From contig NZ_JAUOTO010000007.1 in NCBI RefSeq assembly GCF_030546645.1, positions 186,001 through 250,000 of the forward strand: 64,000 bases of DNA, in the 5' to 3' direction. Within the stretch, counting starts at the first letter, position 1. The number at the start of each line of letters is the position of its first letter. Under the pieces are notes generated by a model that did no database searches, was not told where the DNA came from, and was given only the letters and a program-made list of their open reading frames with translations. Source of the stretch: Flavitalea plasmicola. GTDB taxonomy: Bacteria; Bacteroidota; Bacteroidia; Chitinophagales; Chitinophagaceae. Made by a program: the position numbers and the translations under genes. Shown here piece by piece: positions 16,565 to 24,370 of the stretch.

Positions 16565-17721
16565 TCAACATCAGACTTTTTTATTGCGCCCTCCTGCTCA
16601 CGATCTTTTCCTGTAAGGAAAGAACAGCTCAAAACACGCCGCCGCCCGCCGTCGACAACAGTGACAGCCCCGGGGTCAGTACCACGATACGATACGCCCA
16701 TGGCTTTACCATCGACTATCATGACCATTACAAGCTGGTGCATGTGCTGGACAGGAAAGGAGAGGTGACGGATACCCTGGAATACCTCCTGGTGCAAAAG
16801 GGACATCCCGCCCCCGCCGGCCATCCCAAAGCGCAGGTGATTCCCATCCCTGTCTCCTCCTTTATAGCCATGTCGTCCATGCATGTGGGAATGGCAGATT
16901 TCCTGGGAATAGCCGACAGGATCACCGGGCTGGGCAGCTTACAATATATCAACTCCCCCGTCGTCCGGGCAAATATCAAAGCCGGCAAGACCATACAGGT
17001 GGGCCTCGACGGCAATCTCAACAATGAGCTGCTGATCTCCCTCCATCCCGGCCTCATCATAGCCATGAGCAACCCCGAGGCTACGACGGCTAAGTATAAA
17101 ACGCTGATGGACGCGGGCATACCCGTCATCCTGAACGCGGAATGGCTGGAATCCACTCCCCTGGGCAGGGCCGAGTGGGTAAAGCTAATGGCCGCGCTGG
17201 TGAATAAAGAAGACCTGGTGAATAAAAAATTCGATAGTGTGGCGAGATCTTACGACAGCCTGGTGCGGCTGGCCAGCCAGGTGAAGGAGCATCCCCGCGT
17301 CATCATCGGAATGCCTTACAAAGGATCCTGGTTCGTCCCGGCTGGTGACAGCTATATGGCCCATTTCATCCGGGATGCGGGAGGAGGGTACAAATGGGCT
17401 GATACCAAAGGCGTCGGCAGCCTCGCCCTGAATTTCGAAGCCGTGGCGCCGGAGGCACTGAAGGCGGATTTCTGGCTGAATATTGGATATTTGGATCGCA
17501 AACAGGATATAACGGCAAAGGACACCCGATTTGCCAGCTTCAGATCTTTCAGTACAGGGCAGCTGTTTAACAACAATAAAAGGACCAACGACATCGGGTC
17601 CAACGATTATTGGGAATCCGGCGCCGTAAACCCCCAGGTACTGCTGGCGGATATGATCAGCATCCTTCACCCGGAGCTGCTGCCCGGGCATACCCTCGTT
17701 TATTATAAACAATTACCATGA
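16561..17721 (+). CDS. btuF: Corrinoid ABC transporter substrate-binding lipoprotein (BtuF-like)
   Basis: The product is 386 residues from ATG at 16561, which overlaps the preceding stop as ATGA. It has a lipoprotein signal with lipobox IFSC (Cys18), then a periplasmic-binding fold of the FecB/BtuF type (PF01497), with VIPIPVSSFIAMSS starting the first lobe and PGLIIAMSNPEA in the linker region. It should capture corrinoid in the periplasm and hand it to BtuCD, whose genes follow directly. An in-frame ATG at 16396 would lie inside the P-loop gene and lacks a signal peptide, so I rejected it. An iron-siderophore ligand cannot be excluded, but riboswitch and context favour B12. Confidence 0.87.
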   Translation: MINIRLFYCALLLTIFSCKERTAQNTPPPAVDNSDSPGVSTTIRYAHGFTIDYHDHYKLVHVLDRKGEVTDTLEYLLVQKGHPAPAGHPKAQVIPIPVSSFIAMSSMHVGMADFLGIADRITGLGSLQYINSPVVRANIKAGKTIQVGLDGNLNNELLISLHPGLIIAMSNPEATTAKYKTLMDAGIPVILNAEWLESTPLGRAEWVKLMAALVNKEDLVNKKFDSVARSYDSLVRLASQVKEHPRVIIGMPYKGSWFVPAGDSYMAHFIRDAGGGYKWADTKGVGSLALNFEAVAPEALKADFWLNIGYLDRKQDITAKDTRFASFRSFSTGQLFNNNKRTNDIGSNDYWESGAVNPQVLLADMISILHPELLPGHTLVYYKQLP

Positions 17722-18779
17722 TGCAGCTGAGAACCAACCAGCGAAAACGCAAAACCATACAGCTGGCATTTCTTTGCCTGCTGCTGCTGGCGGCCTTCTT
17801 CCTGGACATTGCGCTGGGACCGGTGAGGATACCTTTACGATCCATTTGCAGGATCGTCCTTTCCCTGCCCGGAGAGGACAGTACCTGGCAATACATCGTC
17901 ACGCAGATCAGGATACCAAAGACTTTTACAGCCGTCATCGCGGGCTGCGGACTTTCCGTCAGCGGACTGCAGATGCAGACCCTGTTTCGCAATCCCCTGG
18001 CCGAACCAGCGGTGCTGGGCGTTACTGCCGGCGCCAGCTTAGGAGTAGCCGCCGTCATGCTGGCAGGAGGAAGCATCACCACGCTGTACACGATCCGCGA
18101 ACTCGGTCTCTCCGGAAGCTGGCTGATCACTGTCGCCGGTTGCACAGGCGCCGCAGCCGTCATGCTGCTGGTGATTCTGATCTCGAGAACAGTCAGGGAC
18201 AATATCATGATGCTGATCATCGGCGTTATGGTCGGCACCGTCACTTTGTCCATCATCAGCATCTGGCAATACTTCAGCGACCCCGAGCTGATCAAAGATT
18301 ACCTCATGTGGACCTTTGGGTCGCTGGGCGGGGTGACGGGGGCGCAGCTGTATATTTTAGGACTGGCGGCCTTCGTGGGCCTCGTCATTTCCTTTCTTTC
18401 CTCCAAAATGCTGGACGCCCTGCTGCTGGGAGAAAATTATGCCAGAAGCATGGGCGTAACGACACAGCGGGCGCGGGTGATCATCATCTGCAGCACGAGC
18501 CTGCTGGCAGGCAGCATCACGGCCTTCTGCGGCCCCATCGGATTTATAGGGATTGCGGTACCGCAAATGGCACGTTCCCTCTTTGCCACTTCCAATCACC
18601 GCGTCCTCATACCCGCATGCTGCCTCATCGGCACCATCCTCATGCTGCTATGTGATGTGATAGGACAATTGCCGGGCAGCCAGGCGGCCCTGCCCATCAA
18701 TATCGTCACGGCCCTGGTGGGCGCCCCCACCGTCATATGGATGATCCTTAGAAAAAATAATTTAAGCATATTCGGATGA
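17718..18779 (+). CDS. btuC: Corrinoid ABC transporter permease (BtuC/FecCD family)
   Basis: A 353-residue membrane protein with about 10 helices. Family signatures include LRIP-like QIRIPKTFTAVIAGCGLSV, then MQTLFRNPLAEPAVLGVTAGA and CGPIGFIGIAVPQMAR. It forms the membrane channel of the BtuFCD importer that moves corrinoids across the inner membrane. It overlaps btuF and btuD by 4 bases at each end, indicating translational coupling. Confidence 0.92.
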   Translation: MMQLRTNQRKRKTIQLAFLCLLLLAAFFLDIALGPVRIPLRSICRIVLSLPGEDSTWQYIVTQIRIPKTFTAVIAGCGLSVSGLQMQTLFRNPLAEPAVLGVTAGASLGVAAVMLAGGSITTLYTIRELGLSGSWLITVAGCTGAAAVMLLVILISRTVRDNIMMLIIGVMVGTVTLSIISIWQYFSDPELIKDYLMWTFGSLGGVTGAQLYILGLAAFVGLVISFLSSKMLDALLLGENYARSMGVTTQRARVIIICSTSLLAGSITAFCGPIGFIGIAVPQMARSLFATSNHRVLIPACCLIGTILMLLCDVIGQLPGSQAALPINIVTALVGAPTVIWMILRKNNLSIFG

Positions 18780-19798
18780 GCAGCCGTCAGACCTTATTAG
18801 AAACAAAGGGATTGGAGGTGGGATACAGATCCCGCCGGGGCAAGCCCGTCACCATTGCAGGACCGATCTCCGCGACCATCCGGTCAGGACAGCTCATCTG
18901 CCTCCTGGGACCCAACGGCGCAGGCAAGTCCACGCTATTGCGGACCCTGGCCGGACTACAACCCTCGCTGGGCGGCGCCATTCACATTATGGGTGATCCC
19001 AGCTCCGCTCAACGGACTCCCGCCGCATTGGCCCGAAAGATCAGCCTGGTCCTGACAGACCCCGTTCGCTACAGCAACCTCACGGCCTATTCCCTGGTAG
19101 CCCTGGGAAGATATCCTTATTCGGGCTGGCTCGGCACCCTGAAGGAAGAAGACCGGCGTATCATCGCATGGGCCATGGAGGTGACAGGCATTGGATCATA
19201 TGCCGATCGAAAAATAGGAATGCTCAGCGACGGTGAAAGCCAGAAAGTGATGCTGGCCCGCGCCCTGGCACAGGACACGCCATTGATGATGCTGGACGAA
19301 CCCACGGCCCACCTGGACCTCCCCAGCCGCATACGGATCATGCAGCTGCTGCATAAGATGGCCAGGCAAACGCAGAAAGGGATCCTGCTCTCCACCCACG
19401 AGCTCGACCTGGCTTTGCAGGTGGCCGATGAGCTATGGCTGCTCCAGACGGGCGGCAGGCTGGACAGAGGTATGCCGGAAGACCTGGTGCTCAACGGCAC
19501 CTTCGAGTCTGTCTTCGACAAAGAAGGCATTCTCTTTGACAAACGAACAGGTAGTTTTAATATCCATTCCGGTCATCTGAAAAAAATAGGGCTCGCCGGC
19601 AAGGGCGTGGCTACTTTCTGGACAAAGAGAGCCCTGCAGCGGGAAGGTTTCGAGGTGACGGCGGCAGGCCAGGCAGCCATGGACATACGGGTGGAGGAAG
19701 GCGCCGCTCCTGTATGGCTGCTGGACTCATCGTCGGGCAGGCAAACCTTTGACAGCTTATCCGGCCTGCTCGACACATTACGCAATCAATTTATTTGA
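18776..19798 (+). CDS. btuD: Corrinoid ABC transporter ATP-binding protein with C-terminal extension
   Basis: A 340-residue ABC ATPase. Walker A is GPNGAGKS at residues 45-52. The signature is LSDGESQK instead of LSGGQ. Walker B is MMLDEPTAHLD, and the switch His is in STHELD. It energises the BtuC permease. FecE/BtuD proteins usually end near residue 255-260. Here about 80 more residues follow (from about 262), beginning KKIGLAGKG and containing TFWTKRALQREGFEV. That extra domain has no recognised role in my reading. The stop precedes the adenosyltransferase ATG by 1 base. Confidence 0.92.
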   Translation: MSSRQTLLETKGLEVGYRSRRGKPVTIAGPISATIRSGQLICLLGPNGAGKSTLLRTLAGLQPSLGGAIHIMGDPSSAQRTPAALARKISLVLTDPVRYSNLTAYSLVALGRYPYSGWLGTLKEEDRRIIAWAMEVTGIGSYADRKIGMLSDGESQKVMLARALAQDTPLMMLDEPTAHLDLPSRIRIMQLLHKMARQTQKGILLSTHELDLALQVADELWLLQTGGRLDRGMPEDLVLNGTFESVFDKEGILFDKRTGSFNIHSGHLKKIGLAGKGVATFWTKRALQREGFEVTAAGQAAMDIRVEEGAAPVWLLDSSSGRQTFDSLSGLLDTLRNQFI

Positions 19799-19799
19799 T

Positions 19800-20387
19800 A
19801 TGAAGATCTATACAAAAAAAGGAGACACAGGCACCACAGGCCTTTTCGGCGGCAGCCGTGTTGCGAAGGACGATGTCCGGGTGGAATGCATCGGAACGCT
19901 GGATGAAGTGAATTCCAGCATCGGGCTGCTGCGCGTGCAGCTGGGAACTGAACATGCATGGCAGCCAAAGCTGCATAAGATCCAAAAGGACATGATGGAT
20001 ATGATGTCGCATCTGGCCAGGCCCTCCGACGCCAAAAAAGTCAACAACAATCCCATGCCCGAAGACGGAGCGGCGCTCTGCGAAGCCTGGATCGATGAGC
20101 TGGAAGCGGCAATGACCAGCCCTTCCGAATATTTCCTGCTGCCGGGCGGTGATGAGATCTCGGCCTTGTGCCACCTGGTGCGTACACAGATGCGCAGAGG
20201 CGAGCGAAGACTGACGACACTGATGCGGGCTGATGCTGTGCACCCGGCCATCCCGGCGTATATCAACCGGCTATCCGATCTTTTCTTTACATTGGCGAGG
20301 GCGGAAATGGATAAAGCAGGAGTGGCAGAAGAGAAATGGAAATTATTCCTGTACAAAAGATTTAAAGGTGAGACGTCGGGGAAATAA
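19800..20387 (+). CDS. pduO: PduO-type cob(I)alamin adenosyltransferase
   Basis: The product is 195 residues from ATG at 19800. The N-terminus MKIYTKKGDTGTTGLFGG is the ATP-binding signature of the PduO/MMAB family, and RRGERRL near residue 135 is the conserved helix motif. The enzyme transfers the 5'-deoxyadenosyl group of ATP to the cobalt of reduced corrinoid, making the adenosylated forms that downstream enzymes use. An in-frame ATG at 19749 lies inside btuD and is rejected. It is the last gene of the first B12 operon. Confidence 0.94.
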   Translation: MKIYTKKGDTGTTGLFGGSRVAKDDVRVECIGTLDEVNSSIGLLRVQLGTEHAWQPKLHKIQKDMMDMMSHLARPSDAKKVNNNPMPEDGAALCEAWIDELEAAMTSPSEYFLLPGGDEISALCHLVRTQMRRGERRLTTLMRADAVHPAIPAYINRLSDLFFTLARAEMDKAGVAEEKWKLFLYKRFKGETSGK

Positions 20388-20419
20388 GTAATAAATTTCC
20401 ACGTTACCGCTCCTCTTCC

Positions 20420-20427
20420 TACATTTG
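20420..20427 (+). promoter_or_regulatory. Putative -7 box (TACATTTG) ahead of cobalamin riboswitch 2
   Basis: The same TACATTTG octamer as before riboswitch 1 lies here, 32 bases after the adenosyltransferase stop. It suggests that the btuB operon has its own promoter in addition to any read-through. Confidence 0.55.
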
Positions 20428-20437
20428 CCACCGATCA

Positions 20438-20642
20438 TGGTTGATCCGCCTACAGGCGGATCATTAAAAGGGAAGTCCGGTGCAAATCCGGCGCTATCCC
20501 CGTAGCTGTAAGTGCCATTCTCAGATTCCGGCAAACTTCAAACCACTGTCCGTCAGCCGACGGATGGGAAGGTCAGCCGGTAGGGCACGAGCCAGAAGAC
20601 CTGCCAGATCATTTCATCATTCAAGGCTTTCGGGTGAAAAGC
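20438..20642 (+). ncRNA. Cobalamin riboswitch 2, controlling the btuB operon
   Basis: The aptamer core is nearly identical to riboswitch 1: GGGAAGTCCGGTG, CCGGCGCTATCCCC, GTAGCTGTAAGTGCC, the CCGTCAGCCGACGG hairpin, and the B12 box GCCAGAAGACCTGCC at 20591-20605. A GATCCGCC/GGCGGATC hairpin marks the 5' side. The final hairpin GCTTT-CGGGTG-AAAAGC (20626-20642) abuts an ATG at 20643. That ATG is not the btuB start but opens a 24-codon ORF. Control is likely at translation initiation. Confidence 0.93.
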
Positions 20643-20717
20643 ATGGAGTGTAAATGTCCCGCACAGGCAGGCAATTTATATTTCAGCCCTGTTTCATTAA
20701 TCTCGAAGGCTCATTAA
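20643..20717 (+). CDS. Possible 24-residue leader peptide between riboswitch 2 and btuB
   Basis: ATG at 20643 directly follows the riboswitch 2 hairpin, exactly where riboswitch 1 has the cobQ start codon. The reading frame encodes MECKCPAQAG and continues to 24 residues, ending TAA at 20715-20717, 12 bases before the btuB ATG at 20730 and in the same frame. It could be a leader ORF that couples riboswitch control to btuB translation, or a non-coding coincidence. The peptide has no recognisable domain. Confidence 0.4.
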   Translation: MECKCPAQAGNLYFSPVSLISKAH

Positions 20718-20729
20718 AACCCAACTGTA

Positions 20730-22679
20730 ATGAGCAAGAAACATTTCTTTCTTTTCATGTTGTCGGCAGCCGGCAGCAGCGCCCTTTTCGCACAATCATC
20801 AGACACCAGCGGCCGCAGGCTGGACGAAGTAGTAGTGACAGCCACCAAATTTCCCGTTAAGCAAAGCCTTACAGGTAAAGTACTGACAGTGATCACCAAA
20901 GAGCAGCTGGAAAAAAGTGCCGGCAAACAGCTCACGGAAGTACTGAACACCCAGGCCGGCGTCTTCGTTGCAGGATCCCAGGGTCCGCTGGGATCGACAC
21001 AGACCGTTTTCCTGCAGGGCGCCTCGGGGGGAAAGACGCTCATCCTCATCGATGGCATCCCCGCTTATGATCCTTCAGGTATCGCCACGTCTTTTGACCT
21101 GAACCTCATCAACACAGACCAGGTGGAAAGAGTAGAGATATTAAAAGGGAGCCAGTCCACCCTCTATGGCAGCGACGCCGTGGCAGGGGTCATTAATATC
21201 ATTACCCGCAAAGGAGGGAACAAGCCCGTCAACCTTTCCGCGCATCTGTCAGGAGGCAGCTACGGCACCTTCAAAGGCTCCGCCGGCATAGACGGAAAAA
21301 TAAAGAACACTTCCTACAATGTCATGTACACCCACCTCCGCAGCGATGGGATCTCCTCGGCCTATGACTCCAGCCATAAAAGCCACTACGATAACGACGG
21401 CTTTTCAGAGAACCTCGTAATGGTCAATGTCGGTCAAAAGATCAGCGATGCGCTGAATCTGAGAGGCAATTTCCAATACAACCAGTACGACAACGACCTC
21501 GACGCGGGTGGATACAAGGATGATAAATTATACACCACCACCAATAAGAACACCCAGGCCGGCATTGGCGCGGACTACACCATTCTCCACTCGGCGGTCC
21601 ATTTCAATTATAATTACAACACGGTGACCAGGAGTTACCTGGACGATTCGGCGACGCTGATCACACAGGGCGGCAGCTTCAGCAAAAGTAAATTCACCGG
21701 CACGTCACATTACCTGGAGCTGTATACCAACATCGGCATATCCCGGCACCTCGATCTGTTGGGCGGAGTGGATTACCGCAACCAGCGGATCAATGAAACA
21801 AGCCTGTATATCTCCCAGTACTACGCGCCACCTCTTTCTGTCCTGAGCCCGGATAGCGCCAAAGTCCGGCAGTTCGCGGCCTATGTCTCCGCCATTGTAA
21901 AGAATATGGGAGGGTTTAATTTTGAAGTGGGCGGACGCTACAACAGCTTTAACAGGTATGGCGACGTCTTTACCTATTCTATCAATCCCTCTTATCTGAT
22001 CAATTCCAGGGTAAAGATCTTCGCTAATCTTTCTTCCGGCTTTTCAGCCCCCACCTTGTACCAATTGTATTCTGAATACAGAAACCCCTCCGGCGACCTT
22101 AAGCCGGAAAGGACCACCAGCGTGGAAACAGGCATTCAATACAACTTTTCTCCTTTCAACATCAGGGCGCTGTACTTCCACCGCAACACCAGGGACAATA
22201 TAATCTTCTACACCGATGCGAATTACACCAGCTGGTATATGAACCTGAACAAGCAGCAAGACCAGGGGGCTGAGCTGGAAGCTTCTTACAGGATAGATCG
22301 GTGGTCTTTCTCGGGAAATTACACGTACACCACGGGAAAAGTCACCACGCCCGTGAATGGGAAGGACACCACCTATAATAATCTCTACCGCCGTCCTAAA
22401 AATGCGGTGAACCTGAGCGCAGGCTTTCAAGCCACTTCGAAGCTCTTCCTCAGCACGGCTTTACGGACAACAGGTAAGCGTATCGAATCGGTATTTGGCG
22501 GCGCACCGGTGAACATAGATAGTTATTATACGCTGGACGCTTATGCCGAATACAAGGTCACATCTTTCCTGAAAGTGTTCGCGGATGGCAAGAATCTCAC
22601 CAATCAACAGTTCTTCGACATACCCGGTTATAGCACCAAAAAGTTTAACTTCATGGCCGGCGTCAGCCTGCGTTGGTAA
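20730..22679 (+). CDS. btuB: BtuB-like TonB-dependent corrinoid receptor
   Basis: A 649-residue outer-membrane receptor with a signal peptide ending LFAQ. A TonB-box-like segment LDEVVVTATKF follows, then a plug domain with KTLILIDGIPAYDP and ILKGSQSTLYGSDAVAGVINI. The barrel ends in a C-terminal aromatic residue (SLRW). The length is close to E. coli BtuB. It is the first large gene after riboswitch 2, which supports a corrinoid ligand. The downstream gene starts 12 bases later. Confidence 0.9.
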   Translation: MSKKHFFLFMLSAAGSSALFAQSSDTSGRRLDEVVVTATKFPVKQSLTGKVLTVITKEQLEKSAGKQLTEVLNTQAGVFVAGSQGPLGSTQTVFLQGASGGKTLILIDGIPAYDPSGIATSFDLNLINTDQVERVEILKGSQSTLYGSDAVAGVINIITRKGGNKPVNLSAHLSGGSYGTFKGSAGIDGKIKNTSYNVMYTHLRSDGISSAYDSSHKSHYDNDGFSENLVMVNVGQKISDALNLRGNFQYNQYDNDLDAGGYKDDKLYTTTNKNTQAGIGADYTILHSAVHFNYNYNTVTRSYLDDSATLITQGGSFSKSKFTGTSHYLELYTNIGISRHLDLLGGVDYRNQRINETSLYISQYYAPPLSVLSPDSAKVRQFAAYVSAIVKNMGGFNFEVGGRYNSFNRYGDVFTYSINPSYLINSRVKIFANLSSGFSAPTLYQLYSEYRNPSGDLKPERTTSVETGIQYNFSPFNIRALYFHRNTRDNIIFYTDANYTSWYMNLNKQQDQGAELEASYRIDRWSFSGNYTYTTGKVTTPVNGKDTTYNNLYRRPKNAVNLSAGFQATSKLFLSTALRTTGKRIESVFGGAPVNIDSYYTLDAYAEYKVTSFLKVFADGKNLTNQQFFDIPGYSTKKFNFMAGVSLRW

Positions 22680-22691
22680 AAATATTATACA

Positions 22692-23627
22692 ATGAAAGCC
22701 TGCTCCTTTCTTCCCGCCGCCACGAAAATGATCTATGACATGGGCTTAGAAGATCTTCTGTATGGAGTGACCTTCGAATGCCCGCCGGAAGCAGCCGGCA
22801 AGCCGGCGGTGGTGCGCTGCATGCTGGAAGGAAATAACTACAGCAGCGAAGAGATCGATAGAATATTCTCCGCCTCCAAAGCCCAGGGGAAAAGCCTGTA
22901 TTATGTGGAGGAGGACCTGCTGCAGGCCATTGCGCCCGATATCATCTTCACGCAGGATGTCTGCGATGTCTGCCAGATCGATACGGCATGCACGGCAGCA
23001 GCCATTGCCCGCCTGGAACGACGGCCTGTGCTGATCCCTCTGACTCCATCCAGCCTGCAGGATGTCTTCCAGACAGCGGTGCTGATCGCTACGGCCCTGG
23101 GCCGCGAAGAAGCAGCCTATCGCCACCTGTCCATCCTGCAAAAAAAGATGGATCATATCATCGACGAATTACGCAGGCACAGGGCTCCGCACAGAAGGGT
23201 GATGGTGATGGAATGGATCGAGCCCGTGTACAATTGCGGACATTGGATACCTTACCAGGTAGCCTGCGCGGGAGGTATCGACATGCTATCAAATCCCTCG
23301 GGAGACAGCATCGTCACCCCCTGGGAAAAGATCGTACGCTATGATCCCGAAGTATTGGTCATCGCCCCCTGCGGGTTTCACACGGGTCGCTCGGCCGAAG
23401 AGCTGCACCTGCTGCAATCCAAACAGGGGTGGCAGGATCTCCAGTCCGTGAGGAACGGAGCCGTATTCCTCGCTGACTACGACCTGTTCACACAACCAAG
23501 TCCGGGAACCCTCACGGATGGGATCGAGCTGCTGGCTGCGCTGTTCCATCCCGGTATATTCACCGTGCCTGAAACCTTACGTTCCAAATACCGCATTGTA
23601 CCCGATAAATTTCCGCAGCATGTGTAA
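22692..23627 (+). CDS. BtuF-like corrinoid-binding protein without signal peptide
   Basis: A 311-residue protein of the PF01497 periplasmic-binding fold, starting MKACSFLPAATKMIYDMGL. The N-terminus is already the first strand of the fold, so there is no export signal and it should stay in the cytoplasm. It carries unusual cysteines: Cys4, FECPP, VRC, and a DVCDVCQIDTAC cluster at about residues 90-100. The HWIPYQVACAGGIDML stretch resembles the second lobe of BtuF-type proteins. It lies between btuB and a Cys-rich small protein, and its end overlaps that gene by 8 bases. A corrinoid carrier, sensor or processing partner is plausible, but the function is unknown. Confidence 0.8.
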   Translation: MKACSFLPAATKMIYDMGLEDLLYGVTFECPPEAAGKPAVVRCMLEGNNYSSEEIDRIFSASKAQGKSLYYVEEDLLQAIAPDIIFTQDVCDVCQIDTACTAAAIARLERRPVLIPLTPSSLQDVFQTAVLIATALGREEAAYRHLSILQKKMDHIIDELRRHRAPHRRVMVMEWIEPVYNCGHWIPYQVACAGGIDMLSNPSGDSIVTPWEKIVRYDPEVLVIAPCGFHTGRSAEELHLLQSKQGWQDLQSVRNGAVFLADYDLFTQPSPGTLTDGIELLAALFHPGIFTVPETLRSKYRIVPDKFPQHV

Positions 23628-23844
23628 GCACGAGGAAAAATATTGTCCCCGTTGCGGAACTCCTTTCGAATGCAAAGTAGGAGATATCACGCAGTGCCAG
23701 TGCTACGGCATCCGGCTGTCACCGGAAGAACGGGCCTTTATTGAAGGCAGATACCAGGACTGCCTCTGCCGGAAATGCCTCTCGGAACTGCAACAGCGGT
23801 ATACCTTATTCAGGGAAAAATATTTTTCGAATGAAGGAAAATAG
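23620..23844 (+). CDS. Small cysteine-rich CWC-type protein
   Basis: The product is 74 residues from ATG at 23620, overlapping the BtuF-like gene by 8 bases. It has nine cysteines (2, 9, 12, 18, 26, 28, 48, 50, 53), in pairs such as CPRC, CQC and CLCRKC. This fits the Cys-rich CWC family (PF14375) and suggests a metal site, probably zinc. The tail is helical and charged. An in-frame ATG at 23518 lies within the previous gene and is rejected. The gene overlaps cobU by 14 bases, so it belongs to the operon. Its role is unknown. Confidence 0.78.
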   Translation: MCKHEEKYCPRCGTPFECKVGDITQCQCYGIRLSPEERAFIEGRYQDCLCRKCLSELQQRYTLFREKYFSNEGK

Positions 23845-24370
23845 ACAGACATCCGGCCTCATTTTCATCACTGGCGGCGCCCGCAGCGGCAAAAGCCGTC
23901 ACGCCCAGGAGCTGGCCCTGCAATGGAGCGACAATCCTGTTTACATAGCGACGGCCCGGCAGTTCGACGACGAGTTCAAACAACGGGTCCGCCGTCATCA
24001 GCAGGAGAGGGACCACCGATGGACCTCCATCGAAGAAGAAAAAGCGCTCAGCCGGCTTGACCTGGGAGGCAAGGTGGCTGTGATCGACTGTATCACGCTG
24101 TGGTTGACGAATTTCTTTATCGATCTTCGATATGACGTGGATGCATGTCTGGAAGCCTGCCGGAAAGAGATCGATGCGTTATGCCTGCAGGATGCCCTTC
24201 TCCTCATCGTAAGCAATGAGATCGGCATGGGCGTACATGCAGAGACGGAGATGGGAAGAAAGTTCACGGACCTTCAGGGCTGGATGAACCAGTACATTGC
24301 ATCGAAAGCAGGCACGGTGCTCCTGATGGTCAGCGGTATCCCCCTCGTCGTAAAAAAAGAAGCATCATGA
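23831..24370 (+). CDS. cobU: Bifunctional adenosylcobinamide kinase / adenosylcobinamide-phosphate guanylyltransferase
   Basis: The product is 179 residues from ATG at 23831. The P-loop is GGARSGKS at residues 15-22. His56 in RVRRHQQ corresponds to the guanylylated histidine of the family, and SNEIGMGVH is a conserved motif. CobU phosphorylates adenosylcobinamide and converts it to the GDP form for nucleotide-loop assembly. A longer ORF start at 23741 lies within the CWC gene and is rejected. It overlaps the next gene by an ATGA. Confidence 0.94.
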   Translation: MKENRQTSGLIFITGGARSGKSRHAQELALQWSDNPVYIATARQFDDEFKQRVRRHQQERDHRWTSIEEEKALSRLDLGGKVAVIDCITLWLTNFFIDLRYDVDACLEACRKEIDALCLQDALLLIVSNEIGMGVHAETEMGRKFTDLQGWMNQYIASKAGTVLLMVSGIPLVVKKEAS

